NCBI GenBank assembly: GCA_949295395.1
Contig: CASFLB010000071.1
Location: 1-6,142, forward strand
Direction of reading: 5' to 3'
DNA from: an uncultured Pseudomonadota bacterium
Lineage (GTDB): Bacteria; Pseudomonadota; Alphaproteobacteria; RF32; CAG-239
DNA length: 6,142 nt
Each line of letters begins with the position of its first letter. Positions within the stretch are counted from its first letter, which is position 1. This document shows positions 1-6,072 of the stretch, one piece after another. Made by a program: the position numbers and the translations under genes. The notes beneath the pieces are model-generated. The model saw only the letters and a list, made by a program, of their open reading frames with translations. It was not told the DNA's origin and made no database searches.

Positions 1-1353
1 TTCTCTTAAAAAAATCTTTGAGAATAAGCGAGCAATCCATTTCCAAAATTCCGCCTTGAACATTAGGTCTGTGATGACAAGTAGGGGCGTCAAAGAATTT
101 ATCGCCGTTAACAACGGCACCGCCTTTTTCATCATAAGCACCGAAATAAAAAAATACTCCTGATAGGCCACCAAATTATTCATAACCGAAACCATGCCCA
201 AAAATCCCAACAAAGGCGGGAAACCAAGCAAAGAAACCATAAACACCAACATAGAAGCCGCAATAAAAGGCTTACTTTCGGCAAGACCGGATAATTCATT
301 AAGACGGCGCAAATAATCGCCTTTACTTTTCAGAGCATAAAAAGCGGCAAAAAACCCCGCCAAAGAAAGCATTCCGACTAACAAATAAATAAAACTGCTA
401 AACACACTTTGCTGATGAAAAACAAGAAGCAAGGCCAAAACGGTACCCAAAACAAAAATACGAGAATAAGCCATAATTCGCCGCAAATTAATTTCGCCGT
501 TAGCTCCGATAGCCCCAATAAAAATAGAAACAAGAGAAAAGGCATAAAATGCCGGTTTCAAAAGCTCAAAAGAGACATTCAAAGGCACAGCCACCAATTG
601 AATAAACACGGCATAATAAGCAAAAACAGGAACAATCGCCAAGAAACAACTAATCGGAAGAAGGGTTGCTCCAAAAACATCAGCCATCCAAAAATGGAAC
701 GGTGCAATTCCGAGTTTATACAACAATCCCAACAAGATAAGCGCTCCACAAGCAAAAAGCTCCCAATTTATTTGATTTTTTTGGAAATACGTTGCAATGT
801 CAGTAAAATTTCCACTTCCGATAATATGAGTCATATAAAAGACACCACACCCGATGAGCATCGACCAAAAAAGAGCATAGAGAATAAAATTCACGCTAAC
901 CGGAAACATATCATCATCAACTTCTGATGTCCTTATTAAATAAAAATTGAGCAAGAACCCGAGTTCAAGCAAAAGAACCGTCAAGCGAATATCAACAGAA
1001 GACAAAGCAGACGTGAGCAACAAAAGAGAAAGAACAACCAAAAAATAAAAACGAAAACTAGAATAATCCTTACTCAAAAAATATTTTGCCGACAAAAAGA
1101 TTGTAACGGCCGCCGAAAGATAAACAAAAATCTTAAATAAGGATGAAGCAAGAGAATTTTCATACACCCCGCCCCAAAACGCTTGCTTATAAAACACGAT
1201 TGTCGCAACAAAAGCCGCAAACACCCCATATTTTGTAAGGGTATAAAAGGTTTTAGGGGTAATTTGTTCCCGCCAAAGCCGAACCACCACCAAAATCAAC
1301 AAGGTCAAAACCAAAAAACATTCGGGAAGAAGAGCAAACCAATTCAACAACAT
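1..1353 (-). CDS. nuoN: NuoN-like antiporter subunit (partial, runs off left edge)
   Basis: My own translation of the minus strand from ATG 1353-1351 stays open for all 451 codons to position 1, so the stop lies outside the window. In the NuoN family (complex I subunit 2, Proton_antipo_M fold) the protein forms one membrane half-channel pair of the proton-pumping arm. Family marks seen: N-terminal ALLPE (residues 7-11), an intramembrane Glu at E130 (LLLELGF), the TM7 block YKLGIAPFHFWMADV (212-226) with K213 matching E. coli K217, and RRIMAYSRI (291-299) matching the KRLLGYSSI loop. About 12-14 hydrophobic segments are visible. Odd points: the position of E. coli K247 appears to be V243 and that of K395 is M387. 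E. coli NuoN has 485 residues, so little is probably missing. GAGG (1359-1362) lies 5 nt before the ATG. The start is 1 nt beyond the stop of the upstream gene, implying translational coupling. The symbol names the family; whether it works in complex I is uncertain. Confidence 0.85.
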   Translation of the reverse strand, partial: MLLNWFALLPECFLVLTLLILVVVRLWREQITPKTFYTLTKYGVFAAFVATIVFYKQAFWGGVYENSLASSLFKIFVYLSAAVTIFLSAKYFLSKDYSSFRFYFLVVLSLLLLTSALSSVDIRLTVLLLELGFLLNFYLIRTSEVDDDMFPVSVNFILYALFWSMLIGCGVFYMTHIIGSGNFTDIATYFQKNQINWELFACGALILLGLLYKLGIAPFHFWMADVFGATLLPISCFLAIVPVFAYYAVFIQLVAVPLNVSFELLKPAFYAFSLVSIFIGAIGANGEINLRRIMAYSRIFVLGTVLALLLVFHQQSVFSSFIYLLVGMLSLAGFFAAFYALKSKGDYLRRLNELSGLAESKPFIAASMLVFMVSLLGFPPLLGFLGMVSVMNNLVAYQEYFFISVLMMKKAVPLLTAINSLTPLLVITDLMFKAEFWKWIARLFSKIFLRE

Positions 1354-1354
1354 A

Positions 1355-2782
1355 TCAACCTCGCATAAACCACAAGGGATCAGACAACGACATCAACAAA
1401 ATCGCGGCAATTCCCCACATAAAAACAGCATCAAGTTTTGAGACATCAACAATAACCAACTCCGCATCAACCAAAACCTTCTGTCTCCGCGCAAAAAGCT
1501 CCTGCAACAAAGCAGAAGCCACCAAAACCAAGGCCACCAAGGCAACAACAGCCGTACTAAAATTATAAATCAATAAACCGGAAACAATCACAAAATTATT
1601 AATAAACATCGCAGATATCGGCAACCCCAATCCGGCAAAGACCATAAACGTAAAAAGAGCAGAGGCTCGCGGCATATGAAACAAAATCCCCTCGACGGAA
1701 ATATTCTTTTTCAAACGCTCCTCTTCCTGAAAAGAAACCAAAACTTCAAGCGAGGCAAAAATAAGCATAAAAGCAAAAAGCGAAAATCCCACATTCAGCA
1801 AAATCTGATCCGTAGGCAAAAATCCTCCCAATAAAAAGAAGATATAATAAACCGTCATAAAAGAAAAAATTTTATATTGAATATCTTTATTAATCAAACC
1901 AATAAGCGCAATAAAAAGCATACTGATAACGCTAATGATTTCAAGAGCGGTCACAATAAAAATGATGCTATCCGGCATCGACTGCGGCCAAAAGCGAATA
2001 AAACTGTAAATACCGGACAAAGGCATAAGATTAGCCACAATAAAAACCAACGGATTTTTAATACCGGAAGAAACAGCCGACACCCAACTATGAAACGGCC
2101 AAATCGGAATACGAGATAAAAAGGCCAAAAAGATAGAAGACCAAACGGTAATTTCTTTAACATGGCTCATTTTAACGGCACTGATTTGATTGAGCATCAA
2201 CGAACCGCCATTGTGGTTATAAAGCACCATAACCGCGGCAAACAACAAAAGAACACCGCAGAGATTATAGAGCATAAAACGAAAGAGGCCGGCCTGCTTT
2301 TTAATTTCGCCAAACATTCCAATAAGCATGAAAAGAGGAATAAGCATCGCCTCAAAAAAGATAAAAAATGAAATAATATCCAAGGCCGCAAAAAAACCAT
2401 TAATAAGGCTGAGGAACAAAAGCGTAAAAATAATGCGCGATTTTTGAAGCCAATAATCTTTTCTGACACCCCACAATCCAATAAGCAAGGCCAAATGAAC
2501 CCCAAGCATTAATAATAAAGAAAAGCTGTCGACCCCAAAAGACAACATAATTTTAGGACTTTCGAGCCATAAATAGGTCTCAACCAATTGCATGTTACCA
2601 TACTCGGAAGAAACATTTAAAAAAGCGGTTATAAGAAAGGCAACATTAGCAAAAACCGTCAACAAAGCCACACTCAGGACATTCCGTCCCTTCGTACGAT
2701 CATTATCTTGAGAACAGACCGCAAACAAAATACCACACAGCGGAAGCAAAATAAGAATCAAAAGAAAAGGAATTTGTGACAT
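1355..2782 (-). CDS. nuoM: NuoM-like antiporter subunit, divergent
   Basis: A 475-residue, highly hydrophobic protein of the NuoM / Proton_antipo_M family (E. coli NuoM is 509). These are integral inner-membrane subunits of the complex I pump arm. Supporting motifs: LSFGVDSFSLLLML (80-93), like the NuoM GIDG/SLL region; FFEAMLIPLFMLIGMFG (142-158), a near-perfect match to the TM5 block, with E144 equal to the essential Glu; and SRIPIWPFHSWV (223-234), matching the TM7 block VKMPVVPLHGWL. Odd: the TM7 Lys (K234) is Arg here (R224); the following LPDAH motif is gone; the TM8 Lys (K265) aligns with L255; the TM12 Glu (E407 in FVGEF) aligns with N396 in FINNF. The start is well supported: AAGGAG (2791-2796) sits 8 nt upstream, and the ATG directly abuts the TAA of the NuoL-like gene. 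The stop is 1 nt before the NuoN-like start. Family assignment is firm; pump activity is doubtful from sequence alone. Confidence 0.9.
   Translation of the reverse strand: MSQIPFLLILILLPLCGILFAVCSQDNDRTKGRNVLSVALLTVFANVAFLITAFLNVSSEYGNMQLVETYLWLESPKIMLSFGVDSFSLLLMLGVHLALLIGLWGVRKDYWLQKSRIIFTLLFLSLINGFFAALDIISFFIFFEAMLIPLFMLIGMFGEIKKQAGLFRFMLYNLCGVLLLFAAVMVLYNHNGGSLMLNQISAVKMSHVKEITVWSSIFLAFLSRIPIWPFHSWVSAVSSGIKNPLVFIVANLMPLSGIYSFIRFWPQSMPDSIIFIVTALEIISVISMLFIALIGLINKDIQYKIFSFMTVYYIFFLLGGFLPTDQILLNVGFSLFAFMLIFASLEVLVSFQEEERLKKNISVEGILFHMPRASALFTFMVFAGLGLPISAMFINNFVIVSGLLIYNFSTAVVALVALVLVASALLQELFARRQKVLVDAELVIVDVSKLDAVFMWGIAAILLMSLSDPLWFMRG
1359..1362 (-). promoter_or_regulatory. Ribosome binding site for the nuoN-like gene
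   Basis: GAGG on the minus strand, 5 nt before ATG 1353, within the final codons of the nuoM-like gene (TGATATG junction). It is short but correctly placed and supports the chosen start. Re-initiation after the TGA is also likely. Confidence 0.5.
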
Positions 2783-4456
2783 TTAGAAAGCTCCTTTCTG
2801 CCAAAAGAAGACGGCGGCAACATACCCCAACCCAAACAACAGGAAGAACCACCCACAAACGCGCATATTCTGATGCAAAAACATTGAAGTACGGATAAGA
2901 ATCACAATCAAGCGGCGCAACAAAGCAACCATCACCCGTTCCACAAATAAAAAATCAACCGTAAGCCACAAGACCCGCCCGACGAGCCGCAAAGGCGTTA
3001 AAAAAATCTTTTCATAAAAAGAAAGAAGTGGCTTAACATCGCGACGTTCGTCGGTTTTCTCCAAAAATTCATAACGACACAACGGACGCTTCCATGAGAA
3101 AAAGAGCAGCAATGAGAAAGAAAGAATTCCCTCAATTGGCTTAATATCACAGCAAAACATCCCTAAACCAACACCCAAAACAATAAATGGAATAAAATAA
3201 ATCAAAGGCGGATTTTTCACCACGGCCCATACCCGCTCATCGGCACGCACATCACCAAAATAAACCTGCCCCAAAAAATGAGAAAAAGCTATAAAATGGC
3301 ACAGCACAAAAGCCACAATCCACCATTGATTGAAGGCGTTAATTAAAGATAAGAAAACCCAAATTTCAACGACAAACGCCACCAAAGACACAAAGAGAGA
3401 AAACATCATCGCCCGAGCAAAACCACCGGTATGAGAAACAAGAGGCTCATTAGCCGCGGCAATAAGCGGCAAAATCATAACCGAAGCCATAAGTCCGCCC
3501 ACAGCCAATAGGGGCAAAAGAAGCGACAAAAAATTATTTCTATCAAGCACAATCAAAGCCACCAACAAAGCCGACAACATCATATAGAAGTAAAGAATTC
3601 GCGCTTTAAGATAATCAGAAACAAGACTTCCAATCAACGCCCAGAGCAAAGATACAGCGGCCAAAATCTGAAAAGCCAAAGCCCCATAAGGAACAAGTGA
3701 GGTCAAAGAAAAGGTTTTATAAAACAAAACAACACCGGATAATAAAACCGTTACAACGGCAACAAAATTTTGCCGCACAAAAGAAATGGCCTTTAATTCC
3801 AAAAGATAATTATGAAAGAAAGCCAAACCGCATTTAATTGAAACCGCAACAAACCATAACCAAAACACCAGCTCCGGATAAGAGCAATGACGAGAAAAAA
3901 GCTTCAACGCACTAAAATAAAGGCTATTTTCCTGCCCCCAAACAAAAGCAAACAGCACAAACAGCAACGCATCAGCCGTCAAATTAAAAGCCAAAAAAAG
4001 ACGCTTAGAGGACCAATCCGAAATTAAAATAAAGATAAGAACATCAAGTAAGCAAAGCGACAAAAACAGCTGCATCATATTTCCGGCTGATAAAATAAAC
4101 ATCAGCAAAACAAAAATAAAAGCATAAAGCCCACCGGCACGCAAACGATCCCGCTCTAAAGGGTAAAAAATATTATAATAGAGCGAATAGAGCAACACGG
4201 CACTCCCACCAAGAATAAACGGAGCAAACTCCCCACCGGTTTTCAAGCCGAGATTAAGATTAAGAGCCGGCGTTTTAATCCAAGGGACATACCACAAGGA
4301 AGACTGAAAAACATCAAAATGATGAAAACCTGTGGCAATAACGGCTGCCACCCCTATAAATAAAACAAACGCCCAAGACTTTGCCAGCCTGTTTTTCTGA
4401 AACAAAAACGCCATAAAGCCGGCAGCTAAAATTTTAAGGGTTGTCAAAGCAAACAT
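2783..4456 (-). CDS. nuoL: NuoL-like antiporter subunit, strongly divergent
   Basis: A 557-residue membrane protein (E. coli NuoL is 613) with about 14-16 hydrophobic segments. NuoL identity rests on position (first of an L-M-N trio) and on several features. IKCGLAFFHNYL (207-218) matches the TM7 block GKSAQLPLQTWL, with K208 on the essential Lys. A loop at SDYLKARI (280-287) matches TDIKRVL. GQVYFGD (396-402) matches the end of TM13. The C-terminal part, from YEKIFLTPL (481-489) through a long basic amphipathic stretch to a final membrane helix (about 533-551), resembles the lateral helix and last TM of NuoL. Odd: the essential TM5 Glu aligns with C135, with D138 one helical turn on; the TM8 His aligns with A233; the TM12 Lys seems replaced by E364. 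The ATG has only a weak GAG upstream. It is the first gene of its transcript because the next gene upstream is divergent. An Mrp- or DabB-type antiporter subunit is less likely given the trio. Confidence 0.8.
   Translation of the reverse strand: MFALTTLKILAAGFMAFLFQKNRLAKSWAFVLFIGVAAVIATGFHHFDVFQSSLWYVPWIKTPALNLNLGLKTGGEFAPFILGGSAVLLYSLYYNIFYPLERDRLRAGGLYAFIFVLLMFILSAGNMMQLFLSLCLLDVLIFILISDWSSKRLFLAFNLTADALLFVLFAFVWGQENSLYFSALKLFSRHCSYPELVFWLWFVAVSIKCGLAFFHNYLLELKAISFVRQNFVAVVTVLLSGVVLFYKTFSLTSLVPYGALAFQILAAVSLLWALIGSLVSDYLKARILYFYMMLSALLVALIVLDRNNFLSLLLPLLAVGGLMASVMILPLIAAANEPLVSHTGGFARAMMFSLFVSLVAFVVEIWVFLSLINAFNQWWIVAFVLCHFIAFSHFLGQVYFGDVRADERVWAVVKNPPLIYFIPFIVLGVGLGMFCCDIKPIEGILSFSLLLFFSWKRPLCRYEFLEKTDERRDVKPLLSFYEKIFLTPLRLVGRVLWLTVDFLFVERVMVALLRRLIVILIRTSMFLHQNMRVCGWFFLLFGLGYVAAVFFWQKGAF
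2791..2796 (-). promoter_or_regulatory. Ribosome binding site for the nuoM-like gene
   Basis: AAGGAG on the minus strand lies 8 nt before ATG 2782, inside the last codons of the nuoL-like gene. It fixes the nuoM-like start at the TAAATG junction. By contrast the nuoL-like gene has almost no Shine-Dalgarno sequence, so the second cistron may be translated better than the first. Confidence 0.75.
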
Positions 4457-4472
4457 AAAAAAATCTCATTTT

Positions 4473-4520
4473 ATTAAAACACAACCACAACAAATATATC
4501 AAAAAAAAGCGTTATTTAAA
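4473..4520 (-). promoter_or_regulatory. Candidate promoter(s) of the nuoL-M-N-like unit
   Basis: Two overlapping options read on the minus strand. (a) An extended -10, TGA-TATATT (-10 at 4493-4498), with a weak -35 TTTAAA (4515-4520), spacer 16; this gives a leader of about 30 nt. (b) TTGATA (4497-4502), 18 bp, TTTAAT (4473-4478); this would leave only about 10 nt before the ATG. Option (a) gives the more usual leader length. The region is very AT-rich, so chance matches are easy; both are inference. Confidence 0.35.
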
Positions 4521-4561
4521 GCATTTTAACCTTAGGATTCACAGTTAAAAAAATTTTTTTC

Positions 4562-4591
4562 TTGCCAAAAAGCGATACCAAGCCCTAAAAT
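4562..4591 (+). promoter_or_regulatory. Candidate sigma70 promoter of the 192-residue membrane protein gene
   Basis: TTGCCA (4562-4567), an 18-bp spacer and TAAAAT (4586-4591) predict a start near 4598, about 26 nt ahead of the ATG. Seven A followed by seven T (4547-4560) lie immediately upstream of the -35, as an UP element or intrinsically bent tract would. The spacer is 1 bp above optimum. Confidence 0.5.
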
Positions 4592-4623
4592 AGGAAGAGA
4601 AAAAACAAAAGAAAGGAACAACG

Positions 4624-5202
4624 ATGGTACAACCAAACACGGCAAAACAAGGCAAAAGTTTTTGGCGGGAAAACGCCGTCGTTCGTTTTTTCTTCCCCAA
4701 CCGTCAGGAGATAGAAAACCGAGCCAAAAAATACAATCAAACCAAATGGTATAAAAGCTATCAAGGCCTCGGTGTCCTGTTGTTTTTTATCAGTTTGGCT
4801 CTGGGATTAATGGCAAATTTACTTTTTCATGTCGAAGAAATGCCGGACGCGTATACTTTTATAGAACTTTTAGCGATTCTCTTTCCGGTTCTTTATTTAA
4901 GCGCGCGCGGTTGGCGTCCGTTTATCGGATTATTACTGTTGTATTTTACGGCCGACAAAGCCTTCACCGCCTGGATATTTTATAAAATCGGCATAAACCA
5001 AATTTTTGGAGCATTCATTTGGTGGCTGATTATCGCGCTGTTACTAATAAATGCGATTCGTCTCCAAAACGCCCGTGCCCGTCTAGGGCTCATGCCGGCA
5101 AAAAAACCTTACGTCAGAGATGCGATTATATCCATCAGCGGCTTTTTAATTCTGTTTGGTTTAGCCCTGATAAGTTTTGTAATAACACATAGTGCGGTCT
5201 AA
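4624..5202 (+). CDS. Hypothetical membrane protein, 4-5 TM helices
   Basis: I do not recognise this 192-residue protein. It begins with a polar, basic tail of about 45 residues, rich in Lys/Arg/Asn/Gln, that is probably cytoplasmic. Hydrophobic segments follow at about 49-69, 77-94, 98-117, 124-146 and 167-187. Between the last two is a basic loop rich in Arg/Lys (about 146-165), which would be cytoplasmic by the positive-inside rule. There is no signal peptide, Cys pair or known catalytic motif. The start is supported by AAAGGA (4612-4617), 6 nt before the ATG, and by a candidate promoter just upstream. It is divergent from the nuoL-M-N-like unit and convergent with the nuclease gene, so it appears monocistronic. 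Translation is open and membrane-like throughout, which makes it a real gene. Its function and any link to the neighbours are unknown. Confidence 0.8.
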   Translation: MVQPNTAKQGKSFWRENAVVRFFFPNRQEIENRAKKYNQTKWYKSYQGLGVLLFFISLALGLMANLLFHVEEMPDAYTFIELLAILFPVLYLSARGWRPFIGLLLLYFTADKAFTAWIFYKIGINQIFGAFIWWLIIALLLINAIRLQNARARLGLMPAKKPYVRDAIISISGFLILFGLALISFVITHSAV

Positions 5203-5210
5203 AAAAGCGG

Positions 5211-5735
5211 TTATAAATTCTTTTGAAACCAAGCCTCAGACTTTTTCTGAGAATTAAGGGCCCACAATTCATCAAAACGACGTTGATAAGCGCCGATAAT
5301 GCGCTCATCATCAAACACAAACAAGCAGTTTTCACTATTTTTTTGCGTAGCCGGATTCGTCCAGTTATAAGAGCCGGTCACCATTTTTTCACCATCAAAG
5401 ACGGCAAATTTATTATGTTCGATTTTATAAACCGAATGAACTTTCAAATTTATTCCGGCTTGATACAAATCCCGCACTTTAGAAGACTTTCCCGAGGCCT
5501 GCAGCCTATCAGTCAAAATTCGTATAACCACACCGCGGTCATGAGCTTTTTTCAAGGCATCAACAATTTGGGTATTATTAAGAGCATAAACAGCCACATC
5601 AATTTTTTCTCGGCTCTGATTAATCAAATCAACAATGCGCTGTTCGCAGTCAACCGAGGGAGTAAAAGCCACGTCAAGACGCGCCCAGGCTGACGAACAA
5701 AACAACACGACAGCAATTAATACACGATAAACCAT
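5211..5735 (-). CDS. Secreted Nuc-type endonuclease / PLD-superfamily protein (single HKD)
   Basis: A 174-residue protein with an N-terminal signal peptide: a hydrophobic stretch at about 4-17 and a likely cleavage after AWA at residue 18. The mature part is a single phospholipase-D-superfamily domain. The HKD motif is complete: H107, K109 and D114 (HNKFAVFD), then GSYNW with G121, S122 and N124, and a downstream E135. Earlier family features are KIDVAVYAL (44-52) and the VVIRILTD strand (69-76). The small size and single motif fit the Nuc endonuclease group (phosphodiesterase acting as a homodimer, one His per subunit), which also includes rickettsial Pld-like proteins. The substrate, DNA/RNA or phospholipid, cannot be told from sequence. 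It is expected to be periplasmic or exported. The start has AAAGGG about 10 nt upstream. There is no lipobox at C13. The gene lies 8 bp from the convergent membrane protein gene. Only a weak bulged hairpin precedes the T6 run (5201-5206) after its stop, so termination there is unclear. Confidence 0.88.
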   Translation of the reverse strand: MVYRVLIAVVLFCSSAWARLDVAFTPSVDCEQRIVDLINQSREKIDVAVYALNNTQIVDALKKAHDRGVVIRILTDRLQASGKSSKVRDLYQAGINLKVHSVYKIEHNKFAVFDGEKMVTGSYNWTNPATQKNSENCLFVFDDERIIGAYQRRFDELWALNSQKKSEAWFQKNL

Positions 5736-5749
5736 AAATATTTCACCCT

Positions 5750-5769
5750 TTACTTTAAGAGAAAAGTAA
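5750..5769. repeat. Short AT-rich inverted repeat upstream of the nuclease gene
   Basis: TTACTTT (5750-5756) and AAAGTAA (5763-5769) form 7-bp arms around a 6-nt loop, 15 bp before the nuclease start codon. It could be a weak leader hairpin next to the ribosome binding site or an operator half-site pair. In such AT-rich DNA it may be chance. I see no convincing promoter between the RNA terminator (5812) and this gene. Confidence 0.3.
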
Positions 5770-5811
5770 GAGCTTTTGAAAAAAAATCAAGCCCATTCCA
5801 TTCAAACACAT

Positions 5812-5839
5812 AAAAAAAAGTCGCTTGATGAAAGCGACT
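5812..5839 (-). terminator. Intrinsic terminator of the ncRNA
   Basis: On the minus strand AGTCGCTT (5832-5839) and AAGCGACT (5819-5826) form a perfect 8-bp stem with loop TCATC (5827-5831), followed by a T run (5812-5819; its first T is the last base of the stem). This is a strong, one-directional rho-independent terminator. Confidence 0.92.
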
Positions 5840-5994
5840 GGGAATTGGAAACTACCGATAGATAGTGCGACTTATTGACTGAAAAGCTTATTAGGTCGCT
5901 TCCCAGCCTCATAGACTAGAAAGCAACCAATGTGACGTCATGGTACAACGCTATCGGAGAGGTTTCCACACCTCAGAACACTCATCAATGTTCC
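5812..5994 (-). ncRNA. Structured non-coding RNA, 6S RNA (SsrS) candidate
   Basis: A transcript of about 183 nt is bounded by a near-consensus promoter and a strong intrinsic terminator, with no plausible reading frame. Minus-strand pairing builds a bulged rod. GGAA..UUG at the 5' end (5994-5986) pairs with CAAUUCC (5841-5847). GGAAAC pairs with GUUUCC (5963-5968 with 5848-5853). After an unequal bubble, CCGAUAG pairs with CUAUCGG (5951-5957 with 5856-5862). A wide loop follows with a possible UGAC/GUCA pairing. A terminal hairpin closes it, GGUUGCUUUC with GGAAGCGACC. A long rod with a central bubble and apical hairpin at this length is the 6S RNA plan (regulator of sigma70 RNA polymerase). 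UCUGAGGUGU near the 5' end and CCGAUA loosely recall the E. coli 6S 5' strand. SRP RNA, tmRNA and RNase P hallmarks are absent. The existence of an RNA gene is well supported; 6S identity is about 40% likely. Confidence 0.7.
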
Positions 5995-6000
5995 GTCTGA

Positions 6001-6029
6001 ATTTTAACGCCCCAAATTAAAAATGTCAA
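6001..6029 (-). promoter_or_regulatory. Strong sigma70 promoter of the ncRNA
   Basis: Minus strand: consensus -35 TTGACA (6024-6029), an exact 17-bp spacer and -10 TAAAAT (6001-6006, 5 of 6 consensus). The predicted start is near 5994. The T-rich tract at 6030-6050 just upstream could act as an UP element. It is the best promoter in the window and suits an abundant stable RNA. Confidence 0.88.
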
Positions 6030-6042
6030 AGAAAAAACAAAT

Positions 6043-6064
6043 AAAAAAAACCGCCCAAAGGCGG
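6043..6064 (-). terminator. Intrinsic terminator of tRNA-Pro
   Basis: Minus strand: CCGCC (6060-6064), loop TTTG and GGCGG (6051-6055), then eight T (6043-6050), starting 8 nt after the tRNA 3' end. It ends the tRNA transcript before the ncRNA promoter. Confidence 0.9.
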
Positions 6065-6072
6065 CTTGTAAA

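Noticed and set aside
409..927. 172-codon plus-strand open frame rich in Lys/Asn/Ser/His
   Set aside because: It is antisense to the nuoN-like gene, has low-complexity basic composition from AC-rich antisense codons, and shows no domain. The minus-strand frame carries clear NuoN motifs.
1..4456. Mrp/Mnh Na+/H+ antiporter or DabA-DabB inorganic carbon system
   Set aside because: Order and motifs fit L-M-N, including NuoL-like C-terminal lateral helix and NuoN signature ALLPE; no small MrpB/C/E/F/G genes or DabA are present in the window. The unseen left flank leaves a small doubt.
5190..5212. Repeated GCGGT around the convergent stops as a bidirectional terminator
   Set aside because: The two copies are direct, not inverted, so they form no hairpin.
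5231..5252. Hairpin CTCAGA-CTTTT-TCTGAG as a possible terminator of the plus-strand membrane protein gene
   Set aside because: The 6-bp stem lies inside the nuclease coding sequence, lacks a following T run on the plus strand and is explained by codons for the Ser-Gln-Lys-Lys-Ser-Glu stretch.
5223..5693. 156-codon plus-strand open frame opposite the nuclease gene
   Set aside because: The minus strand encodes a signal peptide and full HKD motif; this frame is its antisense shadow without a supported RBS.
4624..5735. Secreted nuclease plus membrane protein as a toxin-immunity pair
   Set aside because: The genes are convergent with separate control, the nuclease has no toxin delivery domain, and Nuc-type proteins are usually stand-alone.
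5812..5994. tmRNA (permuted alphaproteobacterial form), SRP RNA or RNase P RNA
   Set aside because: A TAATAA exists in the minus strand (near 5888-5893), but the frame before it is closed by TGA and gives no Ala-Ala tag. There is no tRNA-like acceptor, no SRP GGAAGG/AGCAG loop and no RNase P conserved core.
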